A stretch of 64,000 bases of DNA from Paraburkholderia aromaticivorans (lineage in GTDB: Bacteria; Pseudomonadota; Gammaproteobacteria; Burkholderiales; Burkholderiaceae): NCBI RefSeq assembly GCF_002278075.1, contig NZ_CP022989.1, positions 1,364,001-1,428,000 of the forward strand, given 5' to 3'. The first letter of the stretch is position 1, and each line of letters opens with the position of its first letter. Positions 17,793-27,434 of the stretch are shown here, in pieces. Made by a program: the position numbers and the translations under genes. Below the pieces are notes generated by a model, which saw nothing but the letters and a program-made list of their open reading frames with translations, was not told the origin of the DNA and did not search any database.

Positions 17793-19478
17793 TCAGACAG
17801 GAAAAGCTCGTTCGACGATCGCCGCGTGATCGAACGTGGCCGGCAGCGTGCCGTACACGCGACCGCTCTCGCCGCAGCCGTCGGCAAGACGCGTCGCGAT
17901 GAACGCCTCGGCGACTTCGCCGGGCGCGTGCTCGAGCAGCAAGGTAGCCTGCGCGATCAGCACGACTTGCTGCGCGATCCGCCGCGCCGAGGCTTCGCGA
18001 TGCTCGGCCGGTCCGTTGTGCGCGGCGGCGAGCCTGCCGAGCGCGGCGCTCAATGCCGGGTGTGCCTGGGCTTGCGCCTGCCACGCGGCGAACAACGCCT
18101 GCGCCGCGTCCGGTTCGCGCTCCATGGCGCGCAGCACGTCGAGGCACATCACGTTGCCGGAGCCTTCCCAGATCGAATTCACGGGCGCTTCCCGATAGAA
18201 GCGCGCCATCGGACCGGTTTCGACGTAGCCGTTGCCGCCCCAGACTTCCATCGCTTCGCCGGTGAATTCCAGCGCGCGCTTGCAGACCCAATACTTCGCC
18301 GCGGGCGTGACGATGCGCCGCCACGCGCGTTCGGCGAGCGAGGTGGACGCGGCGTCGGTGGATTCTTCGAACGCGCGCGCGAGACGCATGAACAGCACTG
18401 TTGCCGCTTCCGATTCCAAGGCCAGATCGGCGAGCACGTTGCGCATCAGCGGCTGGTCGGCGAGATGCCGGCCGAACGCGCTGCGATGGCGCGCATGATG
18501 AATGGCCTGCACGAGCGCCGCGCGCATCAGCGCCGCGCTGCCGATCACGCAGTCGAGCCGCGTGTAATTCGCCATTTCGATGATGGTCGGCACGCCGCGT
18601 CCTTCGTCGCCGATCATGATGCCGAACGCGTCGAGAAATTCGACTTCGCTGCTCGCATTCGAGCGATTGCCGAGCTTGTCTTTCAGACGCTGGATCTCCA
18701 CGCCGTTCTTGCGGCCGTCCGGCGCGAAGCGCGGCACGAAGAAGCACGAGATGCCCTCGTGATCGTCGGTACGGGCGAGCACGAGATGGGCGTCGCACTG
18801 CGGCGCGGAAAAGAACCACTTATGGCCGACCAGCCGGTAGGCGGCGCCGCGGCCGCTGCCGGCGGTGGCATAGGCGCGGGTCTGGTTGCTGCGCACGTCC
18901 GAGCCGCCCTGCTTTTCGGTCATGCCCATGCCGATCATCGCGGAGCGCTTGTGCGTCAGCGGCACGTCGCGCGGATCGTGCTCGCGCGCATAGAGCTTGT
19001 CGCGCAGCGTGGCGAATAGCGCGGGTTCGCGCTGCAACACGGGAATGCTCGCGAAGGTCATGGTCAGCGGGCAGAGCGAGCCGGATTCGATTTGCGCATG
19101 CAGGAAGTAACCGGCGCAACGCGCGACCATCGCGCCGCGCTGCGGATCGGAAAAGGGCAGCGCATGCAGACCCTCGCGGCGCAGCAGCGAAAGGAGCGTG
19201 TGCCACGACGGATGAAACTCCAGCGCGTCGATGCGCTCGCCGCGCGGGCTGTGCGTGAACAATTCCGGCGTATGGCGGTTGGCGAGCTCGGCCAGCGCGA
19301 GCGTGTCGGGCGTGGTGAGCGCCGCGCCATGCCGCAACAACGCGCTCCGGTGCCACGCGGCGCCGTCGCGTTCGAGGGCCGCGGATAACGCGGCGTCGCT
19401 GGAAAATAGGTTGTAGTCCGCCAGCGGCGGAACCTGATTGGTCACCTCGTGGGTCTGGCCGAAGCTGTGCCGTTGCAT
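17793..19478 (-). CDS. aidB: AidB-type acyl-CoA dehydrogenase family protein
   Basis: This 561-aa flavoprotein has the acyl-CoA dehydrogenase fold: MTEKQGGSDVRSNQTRA and GHKWFFSAPQCDAHLVLAR for flavin binding, then WGGNGYVETGPMARFYREAPVNSIWEGSGN near the end. The N-terminus QVPPLADYNLFSSDAAL and FHPSWH match E. coli AidB, part of the adaptive response to alkylation damage. AidB is longer than ordinary acyl-CoA dehydrogenases (about 540 against 380 residues), as here. A GGAG site precedes the start. No Ada gene is nearby. The pairing with the aldehyde dehydrogenase is seen but its meaning is not known to me. Confidence 0.85.
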   Translation of the reverse strand: MQRHSFGQTHEVTNQVPPLADYNLFSSDAALSAALERDGAAWHRSALLRHGAALTTPDTLALAELANRHTPELFTHSPRGERIDALEFHPSWHTLLSLLRREGLHALPFSDPQRGAMVARCAGYFLHAQIESGSLCPLTMTFASIPVLQREPALFATLRDKLYAREHDPRDVPLTHKRSAMIGMGMTEKQGGSDVRSNQTRAYATAGSGRGAAYRLVGHKWFFSAPQCDAHLVLARTDDHEGISCFFVPRFAPDGRKNGVEIQRLKDKLGNRSNASSEVEFLDAFGIMIGDEGRGVPTIIEMANYTRLDCVIGSAALMRAALVQAIHHARHRSAFGRHLADQPLMRNVLADLALESEAATVLFMRLARAFEESTDAASTSLAERAWRRIVTPAAKYWVCKRALEFTGEAMEVWGGNGYVETGPMARFYREAPVNSIWEGSGNVMCLDVLRAMEREPDAAQALFAAWQAQAQAHPALSAALGRLAAAHNGPAEHREASARRIAQQVVLIAQATLLLEHAPGEVAEAFIATRLADGCGESGRVYGTLPATFDHAAIVERAFPV

Positions 19479-19888
19479 CTGCTGTCTCCGTTCAACGCAT
19501 GCTCGCCGGCGTCGCTCGACGGTGCGCTGTTTGATCGCCGCATGTCGCGCCGCGCGCTGCGAGGACGGCGCTCGCGGCGCCGTGTTTGAATGCCCTGCGC
19601 GGCCGCCCGGCGGGCGTATGCGCGTCTTTCATCATAGGGTCGCGGCAGCACTTCCGTTTAGAGGAATCGCTCTGGCGCGAACCCGCCGCCGTATCCGAAC
19701 GCTCCCTACAATGCCGGTGAAACACACGTGGACAAGTGTGCTGCAGTCGCCTGCAGGGGATCGGCGTCACGGCTTTGCATGGAACCAGTGTAGCGCTCTG
19801 AGGCGCGAACGCTGGTCGACCGCTCAAGCACTGATTCCGATCGACGGAGACAGGGTTCGCGAGCAACGCGGCCCACAAGGAGGAGCGG
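19479..19888. other. Divergent intergenic region between aidB and the GMC oxidoreductase gene
   Basis: About 410 bp with promoters expected in both directions. I see no clear -35/-10 pair. A good ribosome site (AAGGAGGAG) lies before 19889. Nothing resembling an Ada box or other named operator was recognised. Confidence 0.4.
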
Positions 19889-21547
19889 ATGCAATACGAC
19901 TACATCATTGTCGGTGCGGGCTCGGGCGGTTGCGCGCTGGCGAGCCGTCTCGCGGACAGCTGCCCGGACGCGACGATCGCGCTGATCGAAGCCGGCCCGC
20001 ACACCGACCGCAATCTGTTCGTCAATATGCCGGTCGGCGTGGCGGCCGTGGTGCCCCACAAGCTCAAAACCAATTACGGTTATCTGACCACGCCGCAGCC
20101 GGGGCTCGGCGGACGGCAAGGGTATCAGCCGCGGGGGCGCGGCTTCGGCGGATCGAGCGCGATCAACGCGATGATCTACACGCGCGGCCATCCACTCGAT
20201 TACGACGAATGGGCGCGGCTCGGGTGCGAAGGCTGGTCGTGGGCGGAGGTGCTGCCGTATTTCCGGCGCGCCGAAGGCAATGAGCGCGGTGCCGATGCAT
20301 GGCACGGCGATAGCGGCCCGCTCACCGTTTCCGATCTGCGCTATCAGAACCCGTTTTCGCGGCGTTTCGTGCAGGCGGCTATGGAAGCCGGCTACAGGCC
20401 GAATAGCGACTTCAACGGCGCGGAGCAGGAAGGGATCGGTTTCTATCAGGTGACGCAGCGCGACGGTCGCCGTTGCAGCGTGGCGCGCGCCTATATCTAC
20501 GACCGCGAGCGCCCGAATCTGCACACGATCGCCGACGCGACGGTGCTGCGTGTGACCTTCGAGGGCAAGCGCGCGAGCGGCGTCGAGATCGTGCGCGGCG
20601 GCCGCACCGAAACACTGACCGCACGGGCCGAGGTGGTGCTCGCGGCCGGCGCCTTCAATTCGCCGCAACTGCTGATGTGCTCGGGCATCGGGCCGGCGGC
20701 GCACTTGCAGTCGCTCGGCATCGCCGTGTTGCACGACGCGCCGGAGGTCGGGCAGAACCTGATCGACCACGTCGATTTCACGATCAACAAACGGGTTGCG
20801 TCGATCGAGCCGACCGGCTTTTCGATTCGCGGCATTGCGCGGATGCTGCCGCAATTCGTCACTTTCATGCGGCACGGGCGCGGCATGCTGTCGAGCAATG
20901 TCGCCGAAGCGGGCGGCTTTCTGAAGAGCCGCCCGACGCTCGACCGGCCTGATCTGCAACTGCATTTCTGCGCGGCCATTGTCGACGACCACAACCGCCA
21001 TATGCACTGGGGCCACGGTTATTCGCTGCACGTGTGCGTGTTGCGGCCGCATAGCCGTGGCACCGTGACGCTTGCGAGCGCCGATGCGCGCACCGCGCCG
21101 GTGATCGATCCACGCTTTTTCAGCGACTCGCGCGATCTGGACCTGCTGGTGGAAGGCGCGCAGATGGCGCGGCGCATTCTCGATGCGCCTTCGCTCGCGC
21201 TGCACGGCGGCACGGAGCTGTACACGCGTCCCGGCCAGCCGGAGGCGGAATTGCGCCGGACCATCGCCGCGCATGCCGACACGATCTATCACCCGGTGGC
21301 GACCTGCCGGATGGGCGGCGACGCCCGCTCGGTGGTCGATCCGCAATTGCGGGTGCGGGGTGTCGCGGGGCTGCGGATCGTCGATGCGTCGGTGATGCCG
21401 ACGCTGATCGGCGGCAACACCAATTCGCCGACGGTGATGATCGGCGAGCGCGCCGCCGAGCTGATCGCGGCGGCCGGCCGAGCGTCCCAGGCGGCGCTAA
21501 AGGTCGCGCCGACGCAGGGGATTCGACCAGCGACGAATGCCGCCTGA
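19889..21547 (+). CDS. GMC-family FAD oxidoreductase (choline/alcohol dehydrogenase type)
   Basis: This 552-aa flavoenzyme shows the ADP-binding motif DYIIVGAGSGGCALASRL at the N-terminus and GRGFGGSSAINAMIYTRG (GMC signature 1). The second signature is GAFNSPQLLMCSGIGPA. Near the C-terminus are DTIYHPVATCRMG, with the catalytic His, and GGNTNSPTVMIGERAA, with the partner Asn. The family oxidises alcohols such as choline, aromatic or medium-chain alcohols to aldehydes. With an aldehyde dehydrogenase about 2 kb away, an alcohol-to-acid route is possible, but they are divergent and this is inference. The substrate cannot be read from the sequence. Confidence 0.88.
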   Translation: MQYDYIIVGAGSGGCALASRLADSCPDATIALIEAGPHTDRNLFVNMPVGVAAVVPHKLKTNYGYLTTPQPGLGGRQGYQPRGRGFGGSSAINAMIYTRGHPLDYDEWARLGCEGWSWAEVLPYFRRAEGNERGADAWHGDSGPLTVSDLRYQNPFSRRFVQAAMEAGYRPNSDFNGAEQEGIGFYQVTQRDGRRCSVARAYIYDRERPNLHTIADATVLRVTFEGKRASGVEIVRGGRTETLTARAEVVLAAGAFNSPQLLMCSGIGPAAHLQSLGIAVLHDAPEVGQNLIDHVDFTINKRVASIEPTGFSIRGIARMLPQFVTFMRHGRGMLSSNVAEAGGFLKSRPTLDRPDLQLHFCAAIVDDHNRHMHWGHGYSLHVCVLRPHSRGTVTLASADARTAPVIDPRFFSDSRDLDLLVEGAQMARRILDAPSLALHGGTELYTRPGQPEAELRRTIAAHADTIYHPVATCRMGGDARSVVDPQLRVRGVAGLRIVDASVMPTLIGGNTNSPTVMIGERAAELIAAAGRASQAALKVAPTQGIRPATNAA

Positions 21548-21718
21548 GCTTCGCGGAGATGTCCGATTCACCCGGCAAATATGAGACAACTATCTCTAAC
21601 GTCGGCCAATTCGTCATAAATTGTGCTGCTTCGTTTATGAGATTTCCCGAAACCTATAATCGCGCCGCGAAAAAGAGCGGGTCAGGTGGCGCGTTCGGGA
21701 ACTCAAGGAAGCGAAGCG

Positions 21719-23470
21719 ATGAGCATCAATACGATTCAATTGATTCAGTCCGCGTTGACGGACGGTGTGGTGCGGCAGCTCGCGGAGCGCTTCGGGCTGC
21801 CGCCGGACGCGGTCCGCAAGGTGCTGGCGAGCACGGCGCCGGCACTCGTCGCCAGCCTGATGCAGAAGGGCGCGACGCTCGATGGCGCACGTTCGCTATT
21901 CGCCACGATCCTCTCGCCGGAGGTGAATAGCCATATTGCGGAACAGCTGCCGCATCTGCTCGGCAGCACCAGCGGCGTGAGTCAGCTGGAAATTGCCGGG
22001 AGGCATCTGCTCGAACGCGCGCTGGAGCGTCGCGTCGACGGGCTGAGCGACGAAGTCGCCCTGCAAACCGGTGTGCCCGCGCACGCCACCCATGCCATGA
22101 CGGGCCTTGCCGGTGCGACCTTGCTCGGCCTGCTCAAGCGGCATTTTCTCGAAGGGCAGGGCAATGCCGGGCAGTTGCCCACACTGCTGGGCCATCAACT
22201 GCCCGCCATCGCGCCTTATCTGAATGAACGGCTGATGACCGCGCTCGGCCTGAGCGGGCTCGGCGCCTTCTCCGCCAACATTCTGTCGCAGTTGAAGGCT
22301 GTGTCGGCCCACATCGACCATCCGACGCCCGCGTCCAGGCCGGTGGCCGAGGCCTTGTCGAACATCCACGTGCCCGCGGATGCCGTGATGCGCGAAGGGC
22401 GCCGTTCACACAAGTGGCTCTGGTGGCTGCTCGCGGCTCTCGCGGCAGTGCTGGCTTTTCTGTTTCTGCGTGGCTGCCAAAGCGAGCAGAACGCGAGCCG
22501 CGCTGCCGGGCACGGCAATTCGGAAGGCGCCCTCGCGGCACAGCCCGCTTCCGCGCCGGTCCATGCTTCGGTCGCGGCGGTAGCGAGCCGCGAAGTGGCG
22601 GCCTCGGCACCCGCGGCCAGCGCCGCTGTCTCCGCGAGTGCGGCGAGCGCCGTGCAGCCGGCGGCTACCGCGCCTGCGCCGACCCAAGACAGCCAGCTCA
22701 GCTTTACCGTGGACGCGGCCGGCAAGCCGACGGTCACGGCCACGCTCGGCAGCGAAGCCGAAAAGACGCAATTGATCGACGAGCTGACCAAGCGCCTGGG
22801 GCAATATAACTTCGCGCCGAACATCACGGTCGATCCGGCCATCAGGCCGGCCGACTGGCTGCTCCATCTCGACGGCCTGTTGCCGCTGATGTCGCTGCCC
22901 GGCGCGGAAGTGAAAGTGGACGGCATGCACATCGAGCTCAGCGGCGCGGCTGCGGACAAGAAGCTCGGCTGGCTCGACAAGCTGAAATCGCTGTTCGGCG
23001 CGTCGTATCAGATCGGCTCGTTCGATGTCGCTCACGCCGTCGCCGACGCCACCGCGAACTTCCGCAGCGCGATCAAGGGCCTGCTCGCGGCGGATAACGC
23101 CTGCACGGTTGCGGACGTGGTCAAGGTGCTGAACCTGCAGGTGATCAACTTCGCGAGCGCGAGCGCGCGTGTGCCGGCTTCGGCGGTGGAAGATCTGAAC
23201 CAGTCGGCGCGTGTGCTGAACGCCTGCGCGGGCAACGGCAAAACGGCCCGGCTCGAAGTGGCAGGCTATTCGGACAATGTGGGCGGTGAGCGGGCCAATC
23301 TGCAACTGTCCAGGCAACGTGCCGAAGCGGTGCGCGCTTACCTCGTCAAGACAGGTGTGCCGGCCGATTCGCTGAGCGCGCAAGGCTACGGCGGTGCGCG
23401 CCCGGTGGCGAGCAACGACACGGCGAGCGGTCGCTTTGCCAATCGTCGCATCGAGTTCGTCGCGCAGTAG
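21719..23470 (+). CDS. DUF937/OmpA-domain envelope protein
   Basis: A 583-aa two-part protein. Residues 1-215 are helical and resemble DUF937 (MSINTIQLIQSALTDGVVRQLAERFGLP, then repeated helices). A single transmembrane helix follows (about 228-246, WLWWLLAALAAVLAFLFL) and an Ala/Ser/Pro linker. The C-terminal half has a BON-like stretch (TLGSEAEKTQLIDELTKRLG) and an OmpA peptidoglycan-binding domain (about 475-583): VNFASASARVPASAVEDL-type start, EVAGYSDNVGGERANLQLS and NRRIEF. The cytoplasmic side would be the DUF937 part and the periplasmic side would bind the wall. The start at 21719 follows AAGGAAG. Confidence 0.85.
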   Translation: MSINTIQLIQSALTDGVVRQLAERFGLPPDAVRKVLASTAPALVASLMQKGATLDGARSLFATILSPEVNSHIAEQLPHLLGSTSGVSQLEIAGRHLLERALERRVDGLSDEVALQTGVPAHATHAMTGLAGATLLGLLKRHFLEGQGNAGQLPTLLGHQLPAIAPYLNERLMTALGLSGLGAFSANILSQLKAVSAHIDHPTPASRPVAEALSNIHVPADAVMREGRRSHKWLWWLLAALAAVLAFLFLRGCQSEQNASRAAGHGNSEGALAAQPASAPVHASVAAVASREVAASAPAASAAVSASAASAVQPAATAPAPTQDSQLSFTVDAAGKPTVTATLGSEAEKTQLIDELTKRLGQYNFAPNITVDPAIRPADWLLHLDGLLPLMSLPGAEVKVDGMHIELSGAAADKKLGWLDKLKSLFGASYQIGSFDVAHAVADATANFRSAIKGLLAADNACTVADVVKVLNLQVINFASASARVPASAVEDLNQSARVLNACAGNGKTARLEVAGYSDNVGGERANLQLSRQRAEAVRAYLVKTGVPADSLSAQGYGGARPVASNDTASGRFANRRIEFVAQ

Positions 23471-23530
23471 TCAGGTCGGCTTCGATACGCCATGCAAGAC
23501 ATGCCGCCGGTTTCTGCCGGCGGCATGCCG

Positions 23531-24493
23531 TCATTCGGCGGGCGTTGCGGGAGCCGGCGTCGTGATGCCGGCCACGCCGATGCCCGGCGCCAGCATGAAA
23601 TCGTCGCCTCCCTGGCCGGGCAAGGCCTCGCGGGCCACGTCGAGCCATGCGCGCGCAGCATGTGACAGATAACCGTTGCGGCGCCAGCCGATTGCCATTT
23701 CCCACGGAATCTCCGGCTCGACCACCGGCCGGCAGGTGAACTTCGCAGGGTCTAGCCGCCGGCAATACGGCGCCGGCAATAAGGCGATGCCGACGCCGGC
23801 CAGTACCAGCGCCGCCATGAAATCCCAATGTCCGCTGCGCCCGACGATGGTCGGCGCAAAGCCGGCCGTCCGGCACGCGTTCAACACCACGTCATTGAGC
23901 GCGAGACTTTCGCCGTAGAACACGAATGGTTCGTCGGCGAGTTGCGCGAGCGGCACCTCGTGGAGTTTGTCCCAGCGCGAGCCGGTACGCGCGACGAGCC
24001 ACAGGAGTTGGCGGGTCACCGGCAACACGTCGATATTTTCCGGGTCGACCGGCTGCAGCACGCCGCCCAACTCCAGTTCGCCGTTGATCAGCGCCGCTTC
24101 GATAGCGCGCGAGCCTTGCTCGAACAGCTTGAGTTCGATTTTCGGATAACGCTGGCGAAACGCGGCGATAACCGGCGTGAAGAGCGAGCCGCCCATCGGC
24201 GGAATGCCAATGGTGAGCTGGCCGCGGCCGAGCGTGTCGAGGTCGTTCAGTTCAGCCTGCAGCTGCGCATGCGCCGCCAGCACGTCCTGACCGCGCTGGT
24301 AGACGATGCGGCCGGCATCGGTCAGCACCATTTGCCGCCCGTCACGCAACAACAGCGGAGAGCCGATTTCGTCTTCCAGCGACTTGACCATTTTGCTGAT
24401 GGTCGGCTGCGTGACGAACATCTGCTCGGCGGCGACGGTGAAACTTTGCTGACGCACCACTTCGACGAAATACCGCAGCGCTCGTAGTTCCAC
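23531..24493 (-). CDS. LysR-family transcriptional regulator
   Basis: A 320-aa LysR protein. The winged helix-turn-helix occupies the first 60 residues (LRALRYFVEVVRQQSFTVAA, TQPTISKMVKSLEDEIG). The periplasmic-binding-like effector domain follows (GQLTIGIPPMGGSLFTPVIAAF, then FVFYGESLALNDVV, and GVGIALLPAPYCRRLD). I chose the GTG at 24493 because it gives the normal N-terminus and has GGAG 9 bp upstream. The longer frame adds 78 residues unlike any LysR protein. The effector part recalls CidR/AlsR-like regulators, but the target is unknown. Confidence 0.88.
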   Translation of the reverse strand: MELRALRYFVEVVRQQSFTVAAEQMFVTQPTISKMVKSLEDEIGSPLLLRDGRQMVLTDAGRIVYQRGQDVLAAHAQLQAELNDLDTLGRGQLTIGIPPMGGSLFTPVIAAFRQRYPKIELKLFEQGSRAIEAALINGELELGGVLQPVDPENIDVLPVTRQLLWLVARTGSRWDKLHEVPLAQLADEPFVFYGESLALNDVVLNACRTAGFAPTIVGRSGHWDFMAALVLAGVGIALLPAPYCRRLDPAKFTCRPVVEPEIPWEMAIGWRRNGYLSHAARAWLDVAREALPGQGGDDFMLAPGIGVAGITTPAPATPAE

Positions 24494-24509
24494 GATCTCA
24501 GGCTCCAGA

Positions 24510-24524
24510 ATTCCAGATTGGAAT
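24510..24524. promoter_or_regulatory. LysR-type operator palindrome
   Basis: A perfect 15-bp palindrome, ATTCCA-GAT-TGGAAT, contains the T-N11-A pattern used by LysR proteins. It lies 17 bp before the regulator GTG start, a place suited to autoregulation. Confidence 0.6.
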
Positions 24525-24776
24525 GATCGGAGTGATTGTAAGTCATCGTATTTATATCGCGGGCACGCCGCAGGGCGGTGCGGGCTGACTTTTGCTGTGC
24601 CTGCGCCGATGGCCGCCGATGGCGTTAGTCGCGCTGCCGCCGCCGTTGCCGCATGCGTCGACGCATGTCCTGTCTTCTGGCCGAAGGCGCGCGCCCATTT
24701 CAAGATGCGCTCGGCGGCAAGCGGCATAACATCGACGGTTCTTCTCCGTTGACCCGCCTATCGCGCCCGCTCATTC

Positions 24777-25583
24777 ATGACGCCCGTTTCGATCATCATT
24801 CCCTGCTACAACGGCGCGGCGACGCTCGTTCGTGCTTTGCAAAGTTGCCGGATTCAGCCTGAGGCCGCACAGATCATCGTGGTGGACGACGGCTCGACCG
24901 ATGCCTCCGCGGCCATCGTGGCCCAGTGCGGCAGCCTCGACGTGCGTGTGTGTCTGCTGCGGATGCCGTACAACGGCGGCGCGGCGCGAGCACGCAACTG
25001 GGGCGCGATGCATGCGTCGCACGAACTGCTCGCCTTCCTCGACGCCGACGACGAATACCTGCCCGGCGCCCTCGGCGCCGCGAGCGCGTTCCTCGCGTAC
25101 AACCCTAACGAAGTGTCCGTGCGCCTCGACGTGGAATACACCGATTTCCCCCGTGTGCTCACAGCCCACCCGGACTTCGCCGCGCATGCGGCGACGCTCA
25201 GCAATACGGTGCCGAGCAGCTTGATCATTCGCCGCGCGGCATACCTCGCGCTCGGCGGTTTTCCGATGGACGACGCATTTCGCCGCATTGGCGGAGAGGA
25301 CGGCGCGTTTTCCTGGGCGTTGCGTGATGTGTTCGGCAACCCGCGTCTGGAGGACGCAAAGCGCGTGCGCATGCACTACCACGCGGGGATTCACGCCGAG
25401 CGTTACTTTCGCATCGCGCTGGGCCTGCAAACGGCCGATCCGGACGATACGGCCGATTCGTTTCGTCTCTCCCGGCAGTTCCTCGACACGGCGCGCGCCG
25501 GCATCGCGCAATTGCGCGCGGCACACGTGACGCTTCAGGCTGCCGCGCAGACGGCGCCCATCGCGCCGGGGAGCGCTCCGTAA
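24777..25583 (+). CDS. Family 2 glycosyltransferase
   Basis: A 268-aa GT2-type enzyme without membrane segments. The nucleotide-sugar fold begins with TPVSIIIPCYNGAATLVRAL, followed by IIVVDDGSTDASAAIV. The metal-binding DXD motif is in LAFLDADDEYLPG (about 82-92). A later MDDAFRRIGGEDGAF probably holds the catalytic acid. It stands alone between a LysR gene and ahcY, so the sugar acceptor is unknown. The ATG at 24777 is the first codon giving the conserved hydrophobic strand. No strong ribosome site is seen, so initiation may be weak. Confidence 0.85.
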   Translation: MTPVSIIIPCYNGAATLVRALQSCRIQPEAAQIIVVDDGSTDASAAIVAQCGSLDVRVCLLRMPYNGGAARARNWGAMHASHELLAFLDADDEYLPGALGAASAFLAYNPNEVSVRLDVEYTDFPRVLTAHPDFAAHAATLSNTVPSSLIIRRAAYLALGGFPMDDAFRRIGGEDGAFSWALRDVFGNPRLEDAKRVRMHYHAGIHAERYFRIALGLQTADPDDTADSFRLSRQFLDTARAGIAQLRAAHVTLQAAAQTAPIAPGSAP

Positions 25584-25682
25584 GCTGCTGACGGCGGCTG
25601 CGTCGGGCGCGTCTTGCGCCCGTCCACCGCCCACACCGGGTGGCAAACGCGAAACCCGATCCGCGCCCCGAAGCCATCTCGA

Positions 25683-25703
25683 TTTGCTACAATCGCCGTT
25701 CGT
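25683..25703 (+). promoter_or_regulatory. Likely ahcY promoter -10 region
   Basis: An extended -10 element, TGC-TACAAT (25685-25693), lies about 11 bp before the riboswitch. Transcription would start near 25700, at the base of the first stem. No good -35 is seen. Confidence 0.5.
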
Positions 25704-25785
25704 CTTCGAGGAGCGTTGCGACGGGTACCGCGAATCAGCATATTCGCCGGCCGCCCGCCAGGCTCGAAGGCTTCAATCGGCGGGC
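25704..25785 (+). ncRNA. SAH riboswitch upstream of ahcY
   Basis: The segment holds the conserved SAH-riboswitch core (GAGGAGCGTTGCGAC at 25709-25723). Stem P1 pairs cttcgag (25704-25710) with ctcgaag (25763-25769), exactly complementary. A pseudoknot pairs gcccgcc (25753-25759) with ggcgggc (25779-25785), also exact. This layout and its place about 87 bp before ahcY match the known class, which binds S-adenosylhomocysteine and raises expression of the recycling genes. The downstream gene product degrades that ligand, as expected. Confidence 0.93.
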
Positions 25786-25871
25786 CTGAATGCGCATAGC
25801 GCTTTCCTGGCCCCCGCATCGAACCGCGCTCACGTCAAATTTCTAGTCAATTTCTTAGAAAGGAGGGCGTG

Positions 25872-27293
25872 ATGAACGCCGCAGTTATCGATTCCAAAAC
25901 TTCCCAGGATTTCGTTGTCGCCGACATGTCGCTTGCCGACTGGGGCCGCAAGGAACTCAACATTGCCGAGACGGAAATGCCCGGCCTCGTGCAAACGCGC
26001 GAAGAATACAAGGCGCAGCAGCCGCTGAAGGGCGCGCGCGTCGCAGGTTCGCTGCACATGACGATCCAGACCGGCGTGCTGATCGAGACGCTGACGGCGC
26101 TTGGCGCGGACGTGCGCTGGGCTTCGTGCAATATCTTCTCGACGCAGGACCACGCCGCCGCGGCAATCGCCAAGGCCGGCACGCCGGTGTTCGCATTCAA
26201 GGGCGAATCGCTCGACGAGTACTGGGAATTCTCGCACCGCATTTTCGAATGGCCGAACGGTGAGTTCGCCAACATGATCCTCGACGACGGCGGCGACGCC
26301 ACGTTGCTGCTGATCCTCGGCTCGAAGGCAGAGAAAGACCGCTCGGTGATCTCGAAGCCGACCAACGAGGAAGAAGTCGCGCTGTACAAGTCGATCGAAC
26401 GTCATCTGGACGCCGACCCGACGTGGTACTCCACGCGCCTCGCGCACATCAAGGGTGTGACCGAAGAAACCACGACCGGCGTGCACCGTCTGTATCAGAT
26501 GGAAAAAGAAGGCCGCCTGCCGTTCCCGGCGATCAACGTCAACGACTCGGTCACCAAGTCGAAGTTCGACAACCTGTACGGCTGCCGCGAGTCGCTCGTC
26601 GACGGCATCAAGCGCGCGACCGACGTGATGATCGCGGGCAAGATCGCGGTGGTCGCGGGTTACGGCGACGTGGGCAAGGGCTGCGCGCAATCGCTGCGCG
26701 GTCTGGGCGCGACGGTGTGGGTCACCGAAATCGATCCGATCTGCGCGCTGCAGGCGGCGATGGAAGGCTACCGCGTCGTGACGATGGAATACGCGGCCGA
26801 CAAGGCCGACATTTTCGTGACGGCGACCGGCAACTACCACGTGATCGGCCACGACCACATGAAGGCGATGCGTCACAACGCGATCGTCTGCAACATCGGT
26901 CACTTCGACTCGGAAATCGACGTCGCGTCGACCCGTCAGTACCAGTGGGACAACATCAAGCCGCAAGTCGACCACATCATTTTCCCGGACGGCAAGCGCG
27001 TGATTCTGCTGGCTGAAGGCCGCCTCGTGAATCTGGGTTGCGCGACGGGCCACCCGTCGTTCGTGATGTCGAACTCGTTCACGAACCAGACGCTCGCGCA
27101 GATCGAACTGTTCACGCAAGGCGCGAAGTACGAGAACAAGGTGTACGTGTTGCCGAAGCATCTGGACGAGAAGGTCGCACGCCTGCATCTGGCGCGCATC
27201 GGCGCGAACCTGACCGTGCTGTCGGACGAGCAGGCCGGCTACATCGGCGTCGACAAGAACGGTCCGTTCAAGCCGAACCACTACCGCTACTAA
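25872..27293 (+). CDS. ahcY: S-adenosylhomocysteine hydrolase
   Basis: AhcY (473 aa) splits S-adenosylhomocysteine to adenosine and homocysteine in the cytosol and keeps methylation going. Visible hallmarks are [33 protein letters not shown], the NAD-binding [18 protein letters not shown], and [15 protein letters not shown]. The C-terminus ends PFKPNHYRY as expected. A long insertion relative to the shortest bacterial forms is present, usual for proteobacterial AhcY. The ATG at 25872 has AGGAGG 5 bp upstream. A GTG one codon earlier is too close to that site. Controlled by the SAH riboswitch. Confidence 0.98.
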   Translation: MNAAVIDSKTSQDFVVADMSLADWGRKELNIAETEMPGLVQTREEYKAQQPLKGARVAGSLHMTIQTGVLIETLTALGADVRWASCNIFSTQDHAAAAIAKAGTPVFAFKGESLDEYWEFSHRIFEWPNGEFANMILDDGGDATLLLILGSKAEKDRSVISKPTNEEEVALYKSIERHLDADPTWYSTRLAHIKGVTEETTTGVHRLYQMEKEGRLPFPAINVNDSVTKSKFDNLYGCRESLVDGIKRATDVMIAGKIAVVAGYGDVGKGCAQSLRGLGATVWVTEIDPICALQAAMEGYRVVTMEYAADKADIFVTATGNYHVIGHDHMKAMRHNAIVCNIGHFDSEIDVASTRQYQWDNIKPQVDHIIFPDGKRVILLAEGRLVNLGCATGHPSFVMSNSFTNQTLAQIELFTQGAKYENKVYVLPKHLDEKVARLHLARIGANLTVLSDEQAGYIGVDKNGPFKPNHYRY

Positions 27294-27335
27294 GCACGCC
27301 GCGGGCGGTTTGACCGCACGGCAGTTTGAAGACGG

Positions 27336-27356
27336 GGCGGCGCATCATGCGCCGCC
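27336..27356. other. Intercistronic hairpin after ahcY
   Basis: A perfect 9-bp stem (ggcggcgca with tgcgccgcc) with a 3-nt loop lies between ahcY and the next gene. No T-run follows, so it may be an RNA-stability or pausing element rather than a terminator. Confidence 0.5.
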
Positions 27357-27434
27357 TGGTTCGCCATGGCCGCCTGCCGCTCGCGTTTTGCGCGCTTTTT
27401 CCCGTTCCCGGACATCCTGCCAAAGGAGCTCTAC

